From Erinaceus europaeus (taxonomy: Eukaryota; Chordata; Mammalia; Eulipotyphla; Erinaceidae), in assembly GCF_950295315.1 (NCBI RefSeq), contig NC_080185.1, positions 45,303,237-45,367,236 of the forward strand: a stretch of 64,000 bases of DNA. The letters are read 5' to 3'. Each line of letters starts with the position of its first letter. Position 1 is the stretch's first letter. The position numbers were made by a program, and so were the translations under genes. Under the pieces are notes generated by a model. That model was not told the origin of the DNA. It saw only the letters and a list, made by a program, of their open reading frames with translations, and did not search any database. This document shows, piece by piece, positions 22,078 through 33,044 of this stretch.

Positions 22078-23490
22078 TGGATCAGGAAAGAGAGTAGCTC
22101 CCAAATCTGGGAAAAGTATATGAATACCTCTAACTGTAAACTCCATCGATTTGATTTGGGACCTATATTCAGTGCAGGAGCATGTGTAACCTCTGTATCC
22201 CTATAGGTCTGAGCTTGAATTCTATGGTCATAGCTAAGAACTTTCTAGGCTGTGCCCATTGCCAGGCCCATCTTCCTAGAGTGGTAGAAGATTTTGGTCC
22301 AACCTCCCTTTCGAGAATGGGACCGTCCCTACCCCTATTGATCCACATTGAGGGCAAAGTCCTATGGGAGCTCACAAAAGGGTCAATTATGTTTTTCCTG
22401 ATGGAAATGACCAGTGACAGTGGAGAGAGGGATCTATAAGAGGTCTGGGCCCATCATGTCTGTGTGGGAATCCAGGGATTCCCTTACTAGGGCTCCGGGA
22501 AATGAGGTGACCTGGTAGCAAGCAAAAGAGCCATCATCAAAGTATACTGGTCTCTTGCCCTTATCTAACTTTTGTAGGCCTTATTATTTTTTTTAAATAA
22601 AGTTGGCCTTGGAGTGATTGAGGGAAGTTAAATAGGAGGTAGGTGAGGAAAATATCTATGTTTAAGTTGAAACTATTTGATTAAGTACTTTGTTATCTTT
22701 TGTAGGTCTTTCTACTTGCTTGCTGCACTTATTGGGTCACTTAAAACTATTATGTACTTTTTCTTTAAGGTATATAGTTTTCCCTAACTTAAGGATATAA
22801 ATGTACATGTGTACATGTGCTCTGTCTCTTGGGCCCTGGTTCATATCTAGGTGTCGGGGCTTTGTGAGCTACTTTCTTCCCTGATCCAGCTGTCTAGTAC
22901 TATTTCCAACCCTAACACCAGCTCCCCAGATAATACCTTTGGCCCTCCTGCATGTTAGCTATCGGGCTCAGGCAAAAATTAGCAAAGGCATGGCGCCACC
23001 TGTAATATACCTAAAAAAGACCTACTTTTTCCAAAATGGAGACCTGAAGTCTCACCTGCTATGTTCATACCTTTAGGTTCCAGATTAGTAAACAATTTGT
23101 TCTTCTTTATATCTTAATACTTTTTCAGACACCAAGTTACAAATGCTACCATGACACCAACCTGAATTACCCGGCAGACAACCTCACCAATGTATCGTGG
23201 AACCCCATTTCTCCAGAGCCCTAACCCACTAGGGGAAGATAGAAACAGGCTGGGAGTATGAATGGACCTGTCAAAGCCCATGTTCAGCAGGGAAGCAATT
23301 ACAGAAGCCAGACCTTCCACCTTCTGCACCCCATAATGATCCTGGGTCCATACTCCCAAAGAGAAAAAGAATAGAAAAGCTTCCATTAGAGGGGATGAGA
23401 TATGGAACCCTGTTGGTGGGAAATGTGTGGAATTGTACTCCTCTTATCTATGGTTTTGTCGATATTTTCTATTTCATAAATAAATTAAAT
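22078..23490. mobile_element. Long-3'UTR L1 tail with internal inversion (twin-primed)
   Basis: 22078-22865 is reverse-oriented 3' UTR and 22866-23490 is forward-oriented. The L1 position at the left end of the inverted part (complement of tggatcaggaaagagagtag) adjoins the L1 position at which the forward part starts (gctactttcttccctgatcc). The two are therefore consecutive pieces of one element, the first flipped. It ends with ttcataaataaattaaattt. No clear flanking duplication found. Confidence 0.75.
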
Positions 23491-23584
23491 TTAAAAAGTT
23501 AAAACATTTTGAAAGAAAAATATTATCATATATTTTAATTAAACTACAAATTTAATTTGAAGAAAATTAAAAAACAAAAAGGGA

Positions 23585-23711
23585 GCAGAGCCCAGAGAGT
23601 CAGATAGCTTTGTGTTTGAGTCTCTTCCTGGCAATAACCAACTAGGGGACCTTAAGTGAATCACTAAAGTCCTCTGAACCTCAATTTCCTCATCTGAAAA
23701 ATGGGCATATA
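23585..23711 (+). mobile_element. MIR element
   Basis: The core 'gaacctcaatttcctcatct' followed by 'gaaaaatgggcata', preceded by 'ccttaagtgaatcactaaag', is the classic MIR core. Ancient mammalian SINE. Confidence 0.85.
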
Positions 23712-23915
23712 GGCCAGGTGGTGGTACACCTGGTTAAGTGCACACATTACAATGTGCAAGGACCTAGGTTCAAGCTCCCATTTGACCCCACTTGCAGAGG
23801 GAAAGCTTCACAAGTGGTGAAGCAGGGCTGCAGGTGTCTGTCTCTCTCCTCTATCTCACCCTTAGGTCTCTATTTCTGGCTGTCTCTATCCAATAAATAA
23901 AGATAATATTTTTTA
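23712..23915 (+). mobile_element. SINE-D copy
   Basis: 'ggccaggtggtggtacacct' head, 'aggttcaagctcccatttga' B-box region, 'gtggtgaagcagggctgcag', tail 'tccaataaataaagataata'. Confidence 0.9.
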
Positions 23916-23967
23916 AAGAATTATTTTCTTTATTAAACATTTGAAAAGTGTTTAATAAAAAATGATA

Positions 23968-24120
23968 GTGTGGTCCAGTAATTGACACAGTGGATAAAGC
24001 GTTAAACTCTCAAGCATTAGGTCCTGAGTTCAACTCCCAGCAGTACATGTACCAGAGTGATGTCTGGTTCTTTCTCTTTCCTCCTATCTTTCTCATAAAT
24101 AAATTAATTAATTAAAAAAT
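23968..24120 (+). mobile_element. SINE-C copy
   Basis: 'cacagtggataaagcgttaa', 'gtacatgtaccagagtgatg', 'cctatctttctcataaataa'. Confidence 0.85.
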
Positions 24121-24589
24121 GATCATTAAGCCTTTTTATATCAAACAAAAACATTCCTCCATAGAGAAATTTTATAAATAGCCTTTTTTTTTTACATTCA
24201 TTTCCCACATTTGTCTGATATTACGATTTTCTTCTTTTACCATCAGTGTTATTATTGGTGGTCAGTGCCTGCATAAATCCACCATTCCCCAAGGGTGTGT
24301 GTGTCTGTGTGTGTTAGGGGATGATGTCTTGGAGGATGAAATTCACTATGTAGCACATCAGTCAAGGTCATCACTGATGTCTGAAGTAAGCGCTTCAGTT
24401 GGATTTTCAGAAAAGTCATGATGCATTTTGTATAGAAAAATATAGAAAAAATACATCATGACTTTTCCAACAACCCAGTATATGAAAGACACTGGATGCA
24501 TAAGCTGCTTTATTAATGTAAAAGACTATTATTATCACTACCAAATTTCCATCAGTCTATTCACAATACTCTTCAAGGCTAAAGGCATA
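24121..24589. other. Unassigned spacer
   Basis: Contains a short GT-rich patch at 24293-24316. No gene or named family recognised. Confidence 0.3.
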
Positions 24590-24780
24590 CTCAATAGCTC
24601 ATTAATAATGACAATATCAAGTTATATTTGCAGAGTTATCTCAGCCCTCTATTGTTCACTTACTTGCATTATCTCACTCCATTTTAACAACAACAAAACA
24701 ACTATCATTGAGGATGTTCAGATTTTACTTGCCCCATGGGCAAAGGAGGGCACTGAAGTAAAAATAAATGACTGAAACTC
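24590..24780 (-). mobile_element. MIR element
   Basis: 'cattatctcactccatttta' and 'ccatgggcaaaggagggcac' match the reverse orientation of the MIR consensus. Diverged. Confidence 0.6.
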
Positions 24781-24799
24781 ATCAAGTATACTAAAACAA

Positions 24800-24908
24800 A
24801 CGAACAAACAAAAGACATTGGGAAGGAAAATTGCTCACTTGAATAGTGCACTACTTTGACATATGTGTAATTCAGGTTCAAACCTGCACTACACTGGAGA
24901 AAGCTTTT

Positions 24909-24963
<55 letters not shown>
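24800..24963 (+). mobile_element. SINE-F copy with (TC)n expansion
   Basis: 'aattcaggttcaaacctgca' (B box) and 'ctacactggagaaagctttt' precede a long TC run. Confidence 0.6.
24911..24962. repeat. (TC)n microsatellite
   Basis: About 26 TC units in the SINE body. Confidence 0.95.
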
Positions 24964-24996
24964 CATCTAAAACAAGGACAATACCCCACTTCAAAT

Positions 24997-25062
24997 AGGT
25001 GAATTGTATACTATGTGCATTGTATACTATTGTATACTATGAATTATATACTATGTGCATTA
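24997..25062. repeat. Imperfect tandem repeat
   Basis: The phrase 'tatactatgtgcatt' occurs twice and 'gtatactat' several times. Confidence 0.7.
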
Positions 25063-25077
25063 CAACTACAGTACAAC

Positions 25078-25200
25078 TAGAGAGATAGCATAATGGCTCT
25101 GTAAAAAGTCTTTCATGCCTGAGGCACAAGAGGTTCCCTCATTCAATTCCCAGTACCACCATAAGCCAGAGTTGAGCAGTGCTATGGTAAACAAGTAAAA
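25078..25200 (+). mobile_element. SINE-E copy
   Basis: 'gagatagcataatggctctg', 'ttcatgcctgaggcacaaga', 'accaccataagccagagttg'. Confidence 0.8.
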
Positions 25201-25211
25201 TCATTATTTTT

Positions 25212-25342
25212 TTCCCAGGAGGTAATGCAGTGAATAAAGTGTTGGCTCTCAAGCATGGAACCCTCAGTTTGATCCTTGATGTCACATGTGTCAGACTGAA
25301 GCTCTGGTTCTCTCCTTCAAATAAGTAAATAAACAAAATCAT
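25212..25342 (+). mobile_element. SINE-C copy
   Basis: 'aggaggtaatgcagtgaata', 'ttggctctcaagcatggaac', tail 'aaataagtaaataaac'. Confidence 0.75.
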
Positions 25343-25349
25343 TCTTACT

Positions 25350-25470
25350 TGTTCATTGAAAAAGCAAGTGACAGGCCCAAGGTCCTACAGGCCATAACAA
25401 TTCAAAGGTGGATTCTGCTGGCAGTGATGGAGACTCAGGGAATTTGGAGATATGCAGAAGTAGAACCATG
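25350..25470 (-). mobile_element. MIR element fragment
   Basis: 'aagtgacaggcccaaggtcc' and 'aacaattcaaaggtggattc' match the reverse MIR head. It may be the other half of the copy at 24590-24780, split by SINE insertions. Confidence 0.55.
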
Positions 25471-27035
25471 ATTATTATACCACACTCCATGTCAGCTCAC
25501 AAGACATGATGATTTCAAGGTCTATTGAAAACTGAATACTCCTTGCCTAATGCCCCTGCAGAAACTTTTAAGTCTCTTCAAGCTTTGATCAGCTCCTCAG
25601 GCATGATGTTAAGCCTGAACCTAGAGGTGTAGTCTGCCAGCAGACGTAGCTGTGCAAAGCAGGTCAGACAGATGCTGTGGCAATGAAGCTAGATCCCCAG
25701 TTTCTTAACAGCCTGTGTTTAATGACATTTACTCTGTAGTTCTCATGCATAATGTCCAAAATGACCATGGATATTTCAAGCCTATTTACTTTCACGTGCA
25801 CATCAGATACCTGTGCAGCATACAGAAGCTTTGTCTTCCAAGCATCCTCTATGATAATTTCCATTTCAACGTTTAGATGAAAGTGTGTTGCGGGGGGAGA
25901 AAAAGCTACAATAGTCCACAAAGTTCCATGGCAACCAAAATTTGAGCTCTGAAACACCATTGTTCTTCATTTTGTTGCTCCATTAGAGAAAAAATATGGA
26001 ACTTGTTATGAAACAAACATTCTTTTTCTAGGCAGAATTGTGCATCTCTCCCTATTCCCATGAATGATGTATGCAGACTTTACTTCCACATAATTCCCAG
26101 GGTGCACCTGATCTATGGGCTGACATTTCTTTGTGAATATTTAAGCTCATGTCTGCTTTGGTCTCCTGTGCAGAAACTAACAAAACTTTCCCCACTCAAC
26201 TTTAGTCAAGTCTTCTGTATTTGCTTATGAATATTGCCTGGGAAAAGAAATGGGCCATCTATTTTAAAGAGATTATGTTGCATCTGTATAAATAAGGATT
26301 CCTACAAGGCTTTGGGGGGAATTGTAGTCTCAAAGAATACGTTTTCAAAGAAGCTTTATATATACTTAAACTACAGAAAACTATCTCAGTTAGAAAATGA
26401 AAATGCCATCCCACTAATTACATTCTTTCATTAACTGGAATAACGTTCTGTTTGATGTGCAGGAGCTGTTTCCGTAAATATTAAATTCAAATGTTTTTTT
26501 TCTCTGAAGATGAAGGACATTTAGTCTACTTCACTGTCCTTACAGGCATGTCACCTGAGAAAAAGTGTTATCACCTGCTCAGAATGGGAAACCTTTTGCA
26601 AGTGTCATTTTGTGTTCTAGAACTTTTCCATTATTAACTCTTGGAATTACAGCTAGTATTCCTGTAACAATCTTGTATTTGCTACTTGAATGATTGGCCT
26701 GTAGGAAAATGTGTTATCTCTTAAGCTTCCAAAATTAAAAAGAAAATTCCATTTCAATTCAAGTTTTTACTGATTTTCTATCTTACTACTATATCTATGT
26801 GAGCACTTACCACACCTCAATCTGCTTTGGCCACTTGTTAACATTAGTGACCTTCCCTCATGTCTCTATCGTTCATTCATCTGACCCAAGTTTCATTTCC
26901 ATCATTTCTTGATCATAGAAGCCACTATATGTAGATTAACTACATTATGTTATCTACTCTGTCCATCAGTTTGGTGAATGTGAAGAGAAAAGGTTAACAT
27001 TCAGTAAAGAAGGAAGCAGTGGTGTTCATAAAATG
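25471..27035. other. Longest stretch without recognised repeat
   Basis: About 1.56 kb in which I see no young SINE, L1 or LTR block. ORFs of up to 98 codons (for example 25664-25960 minus) have no recognisable domain, signal peptide or convincing composition, and I do not call a gene. The most likely place in the window for unique host sequence. Confidence 0.4.
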
Positions 27036-27037
27036 AC

Positions 27038-27165
27038 CTTAGGAGGTAGGGGAGACAGCATGATTATGCAAAAAGACTTTTGTTCCTGAGGCTTCTGGTT
27101 CTAGGGTCAGTCCTCAGTGCCATCATAAACCAGAGCCGAGCAGTTCTCTAAGGACAAAAAAAAAC
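27038..27165 (+). mobile_element. SINE-E copy
   Basis: 'ggagacagcatgattatgca', 'gttcctgaggcttctggttc', 'catcataaaccagagccgag'. Confidence 0.8.
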
Positions 27166-27254
27166 ATAGCGACAAAAGCAAAGGAACAAAAAGTAACAAA
27201 AACTACCTCAGACTTAGTGTCTGCAAATCTAAGATAAGTAAGAAGGGGAGGAGC

Positions 27255-27402
27255 TAGTGGGGAGCCCACTAGGTTGTTCTGGAGGGGAAGGTCACATTGG
27301 TGCTGGATAAGGTGAACTAGTGCATATTTTAGGGACGCGTGAAATTATACCTCTGAGACAAAGAATCTTGTCCAACAACATTTCCTCAATAAAAATTAAT
27401 TT
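27255..27402 (+). mobile_element. Possible L1 3'-end fragment
   Basis: 'gtgaaattatacctctgaga' then 'tcttgtccaacaacatttcc' and an A-rich end resemble a diverged L1 terminus. Confidence 0.35.
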
Positions 27403-27404
27403 AA

Positions 27405-27690
27405 GGGAGTCGGGCGGCAGCGCAGCAGGTTAAGTGCCCATGGTGCAAAGCTCAAGGACAGGCTTAAGGACCCCAGCTTGAGATCCCGGTTCGAGCCCCA
27501 GGCTCCCCACCTGCAGGGGGGTTGCTTCACAGGTCATGAAGCAGGTCTACAGGTGTCTCTTTCTCTCCCCTTCTCTATCTTCCCATCCTCTCTCCATTTC
27601 TCTCTGTCCTATCCAACAACAATGACATCAATCACAACAACAGTAAAACAACAAAGGCAACAAAAGGGAATAAGTAGATAAGGAAATTTT
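27405..27690 (+). mobile_element. SINE-A copy
   Basis: 'gggagtcgggcggcagcgca', 'cccggttcgagccccaggct' (B box), CT body, (caa)n tail. 'agcttgagatcccggttcga' suggests a small insertion before the B box. Confidence 0.9.
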
Positions 27691-27859
27691 AAAAAATAAT
27701 TGAAAAGGGTGAAGAACTTTTAGAATTCATCTGTTCTACTGTAGGAAATAAGCAAGAACATGGTCACCAGGTGGCCCAAAATTTGCACCAAGAAAATACA
27801 GGGGCTCCCTAACTGTTCCCTGTCTTTGACTTTTAATTAATTTATTTTTTAAATCATGG
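27691..27859. other. Short unassigned spacer
   Basis: No feature recognised. Confidence 0.3.
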
Positions 27860-28024
27860 TTATAGGGTTGGGTGGTGGCACAATTTCATACATGTTACCA
27901 AGTGTAAAGACCTGGGTTCAACCTCCCAGTCCCCAATTTCAGGGTGATGCAGTGGCACAGGTATCTCTCTGATTCTCTCTACCCTTCTCTCCCCCTTTTC
28001 TTCTCAATATCACTTTTCTTAAAA

Positions 28025-28088
<64 letters not shown>

Positions 28089-28165
28089 AAACGTGGATTC
28101 ATTGTGCAAGCACTGAGCCCCCAGCTATCATCCTGGTGGGAAAAGAAAAAAAAAGAACCATAGCC
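27860..28165 (+). mobile_element. SINE-D long form with (GAAA)n and 3' module
   Basis: 'ggttgggtggtggcacaatt' head, 'ctgggttcaacctcccagtc' B-box region, CT body, expanded (gaaa)n, then the 3' module 'gtggattcattgtgcaagca' with ctatcatcctggtgg. Confidence 0.85.
28024..28090. repeat. (GAAA)n microsatellite
   Basis: About 16 units in the A-rich linker of the SINE. Confidence 0.95.
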
Positions 28166-28444
28166 TATTGTTTTCTAGACTTCAGCACTCCAACCCAACA
28201 CACAACTTTTTCTGGGAGATATGGATTCATTCATGTACAATTTCACAGTACTCAGGATGATACTAGAGTATCAGAACTTCTCTGGTATCATGGAGCTTTC
28301 ATGTGGTGCCCACTGGGACAAGGCTGTGCACGTGAAAACACCTGCATCCTACTTGGAATGAACTATGTGCCAGCACTTCACCTCACAACTTTGTAATACA
28401 GCTTTGAGATATTAACAGGGTGTCAAAACCATGTGCACCTAGTT

Positions 28445-28690
28445 ATGCTAGTTATTTTTTTGCCTCGAGCATTATTGCTTGGGCTCAGTACCAGGGTTAT
28501 CACTTGGAGTTGGACTCCATTGCTCATAGAAGCCGTTGATTTCATTTTTTTCTTTCTGAAATAGGGTAAGAGAAAGGTACAAAATAAGAAGTAAAGACAC
28601 CTGCTGCACTGCTCCATCACTGGTAAAGCTTTAACTCAGCAGATGGGGAACATGGGCTTGAGCTTTGTTCTTCATTCATGGTAAATTGTG
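28445..28690 (-). mobile_element. SINE-D-like long form
   Basis: Reverse 3' module 'gggttatcacttggagttgg' / 'gactccattgctcatagaag', purine body, 'cacctgctgcactgctccat', degraded head. Confidence 0.65.
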
Positions 28691-28744
28691 AGCTCTTCTA
28701 GGTGAGCACACCTGCCTGCCTTATACACATTTAAGACTCTTATG

Positions 28745-28920
28745 TGTAAATAAGAAACTTCATATGGAATGGGAGAAGATTTTTACATGCCACCCATGAG
28801 ACAAAGAGCTAATAACTAAGGTACATAAAGAACTCACCAAGCTCAGCAACTGAAAACAAAACATCAAAAAATGAGGAGAGAACACAAACAGAAAACAACT
28901 TAGAGAATGGGATATGGTTA
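28745..28920 (+). mobile_element. L1 ORF2 fragment
   Basis: 'aatgggagaagatttttaca' then 'gagctaataactaaggtaca' and 'aaagaactcaccaagctcag', corresponding to about 42215-42320 of the full-length L1. Confidence 0.7.
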
Positions 28921-28929
28921 TTTTATTTA

Positions 28930-29300
28930 TTTATTATTTTTATTTACTTATTTTGCCTCCAGGGTGACTGTGGGGGCTTGGTGCTAACATTATAAATCCA
29001 CTGCTCCTGGTGGCTATTTTTTCTCTTCCTCTTCCTTCTCTTCCTCCGCCTTCCCCTCCTACTCCTCCTCCTCTTCCTCCTTGTCTTCTCCATCTTTTTT
29101 TTTGGATAGGAAAGAGAGAAATTGAGAGGGGAGGGGAAGATAGAGAGGGAGAAATATAGACACCTGCATGCTTGATCTGCTGTTTGTCAAGTGTTCTCCT
29201 TGCAGATGGGGAGCCAGGGGCTTCACCCTGGGTCCTTGAGTAGGTCCTTGCATTTAGTACTATGCTTTCTTAACCGGGTTTGTCACCACCACCCAGCCCC
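28930..29300 (-). mobile_element. SINE-A/D long form
   Basis: Reverse 3' module 'cagggtgactgtgggggctt' / 'aaatccactgctcctggtgg', a CTT/CCT-rich linker, 'ggataggaaagagagaaatt', B-box region 'ggggcttcaccctgggtcct', head 'caccaccacccagcccc'. Confidence 0.85.
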
Positions 29301-29304
29301 TGGG

Positions 29305-30250
29305 ATAAGATATTTATATGCCACATATAAGAAAAAAAGATTAGTAACCAAAGTATATAGAGAACACAGCAACCTCAGCAACAAAAGGACAAACAACTCT
29401 GTTTAAAAATGGGTAGAAGACATAGACAGAATCTTCACTAAAGAAGAAATATAGAGGGCTAACATAGGAAAAAGATGTTCAAAGTCCTTGATGATCAGAA
29501 AAAAAAAGTGAATAAAAATGAAGTACTCATTTATGCCTGTGAGAATGTCCTACATAAGAAAGAAAGAAGAAAGAAAGGAAGAAAGAAAGAAAGACCAACC
29601 TTTTTTTCTCAACCAGTTGGAAAGACTGGAAGAAATGGAACTATTCTACACTCCTGGTTGGAATATAAATTAGCCAAACACCTATGGAAAACAGTCTGGA
29701 GACTAGAAACTGACCCACCATATGCCCTGGCAATTCCTCTCCAAAGGAGAACAAAGGGAACAAACACACCTATCCAAACAAACATACCTATGTTCATAAA
29801 AGCACAATTCATAATAGTATAAATTTGGAAGAATCCTAGATGTCCACCAGCACATGAGTGGCTAAGAAAGTTGTGGTATACAAAATGAAAAACTACTCAG
29901 CTTTTAAAAATGATAAAGTAATCTTCTTTGCCTCATCTTGGATGAAACCGGAAGGAATCCTCTCAAGTAAGATAAGTCAAAAGGAGAAAGAATATCCTGG
30001 ATGATTTCACTCATAGGTGTTACTGAAGAAAGAAGGACAGAAAGAGAAAACACAAAGGGAAACTTGGATTGGGTGTGATGTATTGCACTAAAGCAAAGAA
30101 CATTGGAGAAGGTGTTGGGTCCTCTTTTATAATGGTAGAAAAGGACCTAATTTGTTTTTTGCATACAGCTATCACAGAGAGATGAGAAATTGTACCCATG
30201 TGTCAATTACTAATCTTTAAAACATTAAATCCCCCCCTCCCCGTAAAATG
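29305..30250 (+). mobile_element. Short-3'UTR L1 fragment
   Basis: ORF2 C-terminus in broken frames. 29475-29822 keeps an ORF with LWKTVWRLETDPPYALAIPL and PMFIKAQFII, with a (gaaa)-rich insertion at 29560-29594. A short 3' UTR follows, ending 'gagaaattgtacccatgtgt' and 'aaatccccccctccccgtaa' at about 30245. Non-functional. Confidence 0.8.
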
Positions 30251-30424
30251 ATCTCATGGACTCTGGTGTGTGTATATGAGCAGTCATGCTTGACAAGTAA
30301 GTTCCTTTACTTAATAAAACTACCACCAACCAATGTGGAGTGATATTCCTCTTTCTTTGGTCTCTCTTTGCCCAACATGTACAAGGGATCATTTGTAATT
30401 CAATATGGTCAAGTCCTTTAATTT

Positions 30425-30580
30425 CTTTTTTATACATACAGAGATATTGATAAGGAAGGAGAGATAGAGGGGGAGAGAGAAATAGAAACAACTGTAGCAC
30501 TGCTACACCACTCAGGAAGCTTCTTCCTGCAGGTGGGGACCAGTGTTCTCTACAAGGTGAGCCACTGTCTGGTCCCAGGC
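30425..30580 (-). mobile_element. SINE-D copy, eroded
   Basis: 'cagagatattgataaggaag', 'agcactgctacaccactcag', 'ctgcaggtggggaccagtgt', 'gtgagccactgtctggtccc'. Confidence 0.7.
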
Positions 30581-30884
30581 CTTTGCTTTACACATGTGGA
30601 AACTAAACATCATGACAAATTCTTTTTCGGACATCACAATCAGTTATGAAAACAGTGGCATTAGAACTGAAGTTTCCTACTTAAATGTATGCCTCTTGTG
30701 CTTCATAGATGTACTTAAGTTTGGGCAGCTCTTCACCTAAATCTACATACTTCTCATTCATCTATCTTGAGTTTCTCTCTGTTTCCTTCATTTATATCCC
30801 TGAGATAAGCTATGCATTCTTTTATTTTTGCATGCATGATGCTGTTCTGATACAGTTGGCTTTCCTTTACATTATGCACTTTTG
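30581..30884. other. Unassigned spacer
   Basis: The small ORF at 30709-30942 runs into the adjacent SINE and has no coding support. Confidence 0.3.
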
Positions 30885-31165
30885 TTTTTCTTTTTTTGCC
30901 ACTAGTGCTATCACTGCGTCTTGGTGTCTGCATGGAAACTGAGTAGCTCCATTTTTTCCCTTTCTCTTTCCTTTTTTTCTTATAAATACAGGAATACAGA
31001 AACATAGGGAGAACTAGAGAAAGAGAGAAAGGAAGACACCTTCAGCAGCACTGCCCTACCACTCATGAAATTTTCCTTCTGCAGGTGAGGGCCTAAGCCT
31101 TGAAGCCAGGTCCTCAGGTCCTCATGGTAGCATGTGTGCTCTTCTGGGTGTATCACCACCTAGTC
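30885..31165 (-). mobile_element. SINE-D-like long form
   Basis: Reverse 3' module 'tgccactagtgctatcactg', linker, 'acaccttcagcagcactgcc', 'cctaagccttgaagccaggt', head 'gtatcaccacctagtcct'. Confidence 0.75.
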
Positions 31166-31169
31166 CTGT

Positions 31170-31275
31170 GTTGTAGACTTCTTGAGAGCAATAGCCAGAT
31201 CTTACACAGTTTTGAATAAGTACAGAATTACACCTGACACAAAATAAGTGCATATCAAACATTTATGGAGTAAAA
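31170..31275 (+). mobile_element. L2 3'-end fragment
   Basis: 'gacttcttgagagcaatagc', 'acacaaaataagtgcatatc' and 'aaacatttatggagtaaaag' follow the L2 terminal consensus (..cttgagggcag..agtaggtgctcaataaat..). Confidence 0.65.
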
Positions 31276-31316
31276 GGAATACAGTTTGATTTAACATTCA
31301 GTTTTAGACCAGAAGA

Positions 31317-31450
31317 TCACTTACCAGGTAGGGCATGTGCTTTGCTATGTATGCAGTCCAGGTTTCAGTGCTGGCACCATATGAAAGAACCACAGCACTG
31401 GGGGAAGCTTTTGTGCTGTGGGGTATCTCTCTGTATCCCTCTTACTCTCT
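31317..31450 (+). mobile_element. SINE-F copy
   Basis: 'accaggtagggcatgtgctt', 'cagtgctggcaccatatgaa', 'actgggggaagcttttgtgc'. Confidence 0.65.
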
Positions 31451-31549
31451 GAAGTAACAAAGTTGACCCAGGAGCAGTGAAATCCCACTTGCATGAGCCA
31501 AGAGCACTGCGACAAAATCATCTGAAACATTCAAATTCAAATTGCGCTA

Positions 31550-32070
31550 AAACACCATTTTCACCTACTAAGCTGAAAAATACTTCCAAGTTTAATAGAG
31601 TAGTTTGTGGCTGTGAGGCCACAGGCAAATACACATCTAAATTATTGCTGCTGAGAATGCAAAAGACTGAAATGTCAGTTGGGATAAGGACTTAGCAATA
31701 TCTAGGAAAATTACATATATATATTTAACTCTTGACCTAGCAATCTTAAATGTAGGAACTAATCAAAACTATACTCTGGCTAAACCTTGTATAGTATTGG
31801 AGTGGTGCACTTACAGTATTATTTACTGAATCACTACCTGTAATAGCAAAAACAAACAATAACTGGATAAGCAGGCAAACATTCGTCTATAGAGGATTAC
31901 AAGAACAAACTAAAAGACTTCGGTTTATCTGCAAAATGGAATACTGTGTGGTCTTAAAATGGAAATGGGAAAGAGTTCGTACTTCCTATTATCAAGTACA
32001 ATTATCAAGTAGTTATTATGATATGTTGTTTAAATGTAGCAAGGTATGAAGGGGGAAAAGCAACCCGATT
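31550..32070 (+). mobile_element. Ancient L1M-like remnant
   Basis: 'cttagcaatatctaggaaaa', 'tcttgacctagcaatcttaa', 'cactacctgtaatagcaaaa', 'aaaatggaatactgtgtggt' follow old L1 ORF2 3' sequence. No ORF left. Confidence 0.6.
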
Positions 32071-32089
32071 GTCTCTAAGACTTTATTCT

Positions 32090-32275
32090 AACTCTGATTG
32101 TCTCTAAGACTTCATTCTAACTCTGTCAGGAGAGGGTGAGGTGGGGTGAGGTTGAAGGGAGAGAGGCACAGAATCTTGGTGGTAGATGTGGTGTGGAGGT
32201 ATTCCATTGTGATCTTATAATCTTGTAAATCATTTTTGAATCACTAATGAAGAACAGAAAAAGACAAATAAAAAC
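32090..32275 (+). mobile_element. Diverged L1 3' end
   Basis: 'cagaatcttggtggtagatg', 'gtggaggtattccattgtga', 'cttgtaaatcatttttgaat' resemble the terminal L1 block. A 28-bp phrase containing 'attgtctctaagacttcatt' is duplicated at about 32069-32120. Confidence 0.5.
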
Positions 32276-32459
32276 AGTAACATGGAGTAAGACTTCTATG
32301 TTGTATTATCTCTTATTTTCATTTATATAAGGTGTGTTTGCTTTACTAAACAGAAAACTAAAAGAATACATAACAAGTCAAAATACTGGTTAAGAGTAAA
32401 AGAGACTACAGAGAAGGAAACAATGATAGAAGTTATACTTCCTTTTTGCATAATATATA

Positions 32460-32689
32460 TTTTTATTTTTTGGAGGGATTAATAGTTTACAGCAAACAGT
32501 AAAATGCAGTAGTTTTTACACGTGTAATATTGGTCAGTTTTCCACATAGCAATTCAACCCCCTCTAGGTCCTCCTCTGCCATCAGGTTCCAAGACCTGAA
32601 CCCTCCCTAAGATCCCAGAGTCATTTACTATGATGTGATACACCACATCCAATTCAAGTTCTGCTTTGTGTTTTCTTATTTTTCAACTT
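32460..32689 (-). mobile_element. Short-3'UTR L1 end
   Basis: 'ggagggattaatagtttaca', 'tcagttttccacatagcaat', 'ctaggtcctcctctgccatc' match the reverse L1 end at 4310-4500. Confidence 0.75.
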
Positions 32690-32925
32690 CTTTTTTATTA
32701 TTAGTGATTTAATAATTATCAACAAGATTGTTGGATAAGAGGGGTATAATTCATACAAGTCCCACCACCAGAGTGCCATATTCCATGTCCTCCACTGGAA
32801 TATTCCCTACACTTTATCCCTCTGAGAGTATGGACTGGATATCTCTATGGGGAACAGAGGGTCTAAGGTCTGGCTTTTGTAATTGCTTCTCTGCTGGACA
32901 TGGGCATTGAAAGATGGATCCATTT
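32690..32925 (-). mobile_element. Long-3'UTR L1 tail
   Basis: 'gttggataagaggggtataa', 'cccaccaccagagtgccata', 'tctctgctggacatgggcat'. It sits directly against the short-3'UTR L1 end, the two lineages in tandem. Confidence 0.75.
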
Positions 32926-33044
32926 TAATTTAAGTTCATTCCTCAGCACTCAAAAGCAAATGCTAAAATAAAGGGCATTGCTTATTCAATTTGATATAGT
33001 CCCACTGGTTTATTTCTGTTTTTGCTTTCCTCAGAATACTACAA

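Noticed and set aside
25664..25960. 98-codon minus-strand ORF in the repeat-poor segment
   Set aside because: No domain, no splice-site context that I trust, and ordinary AT-rich composition; an exon cannot be claimed without conservation data.
27944..28396. 150-codon ORF with KKERKKERKK
   Set aside because: The repeat is the GAAA microsatellite in a SINE. The remainder has no coding support.
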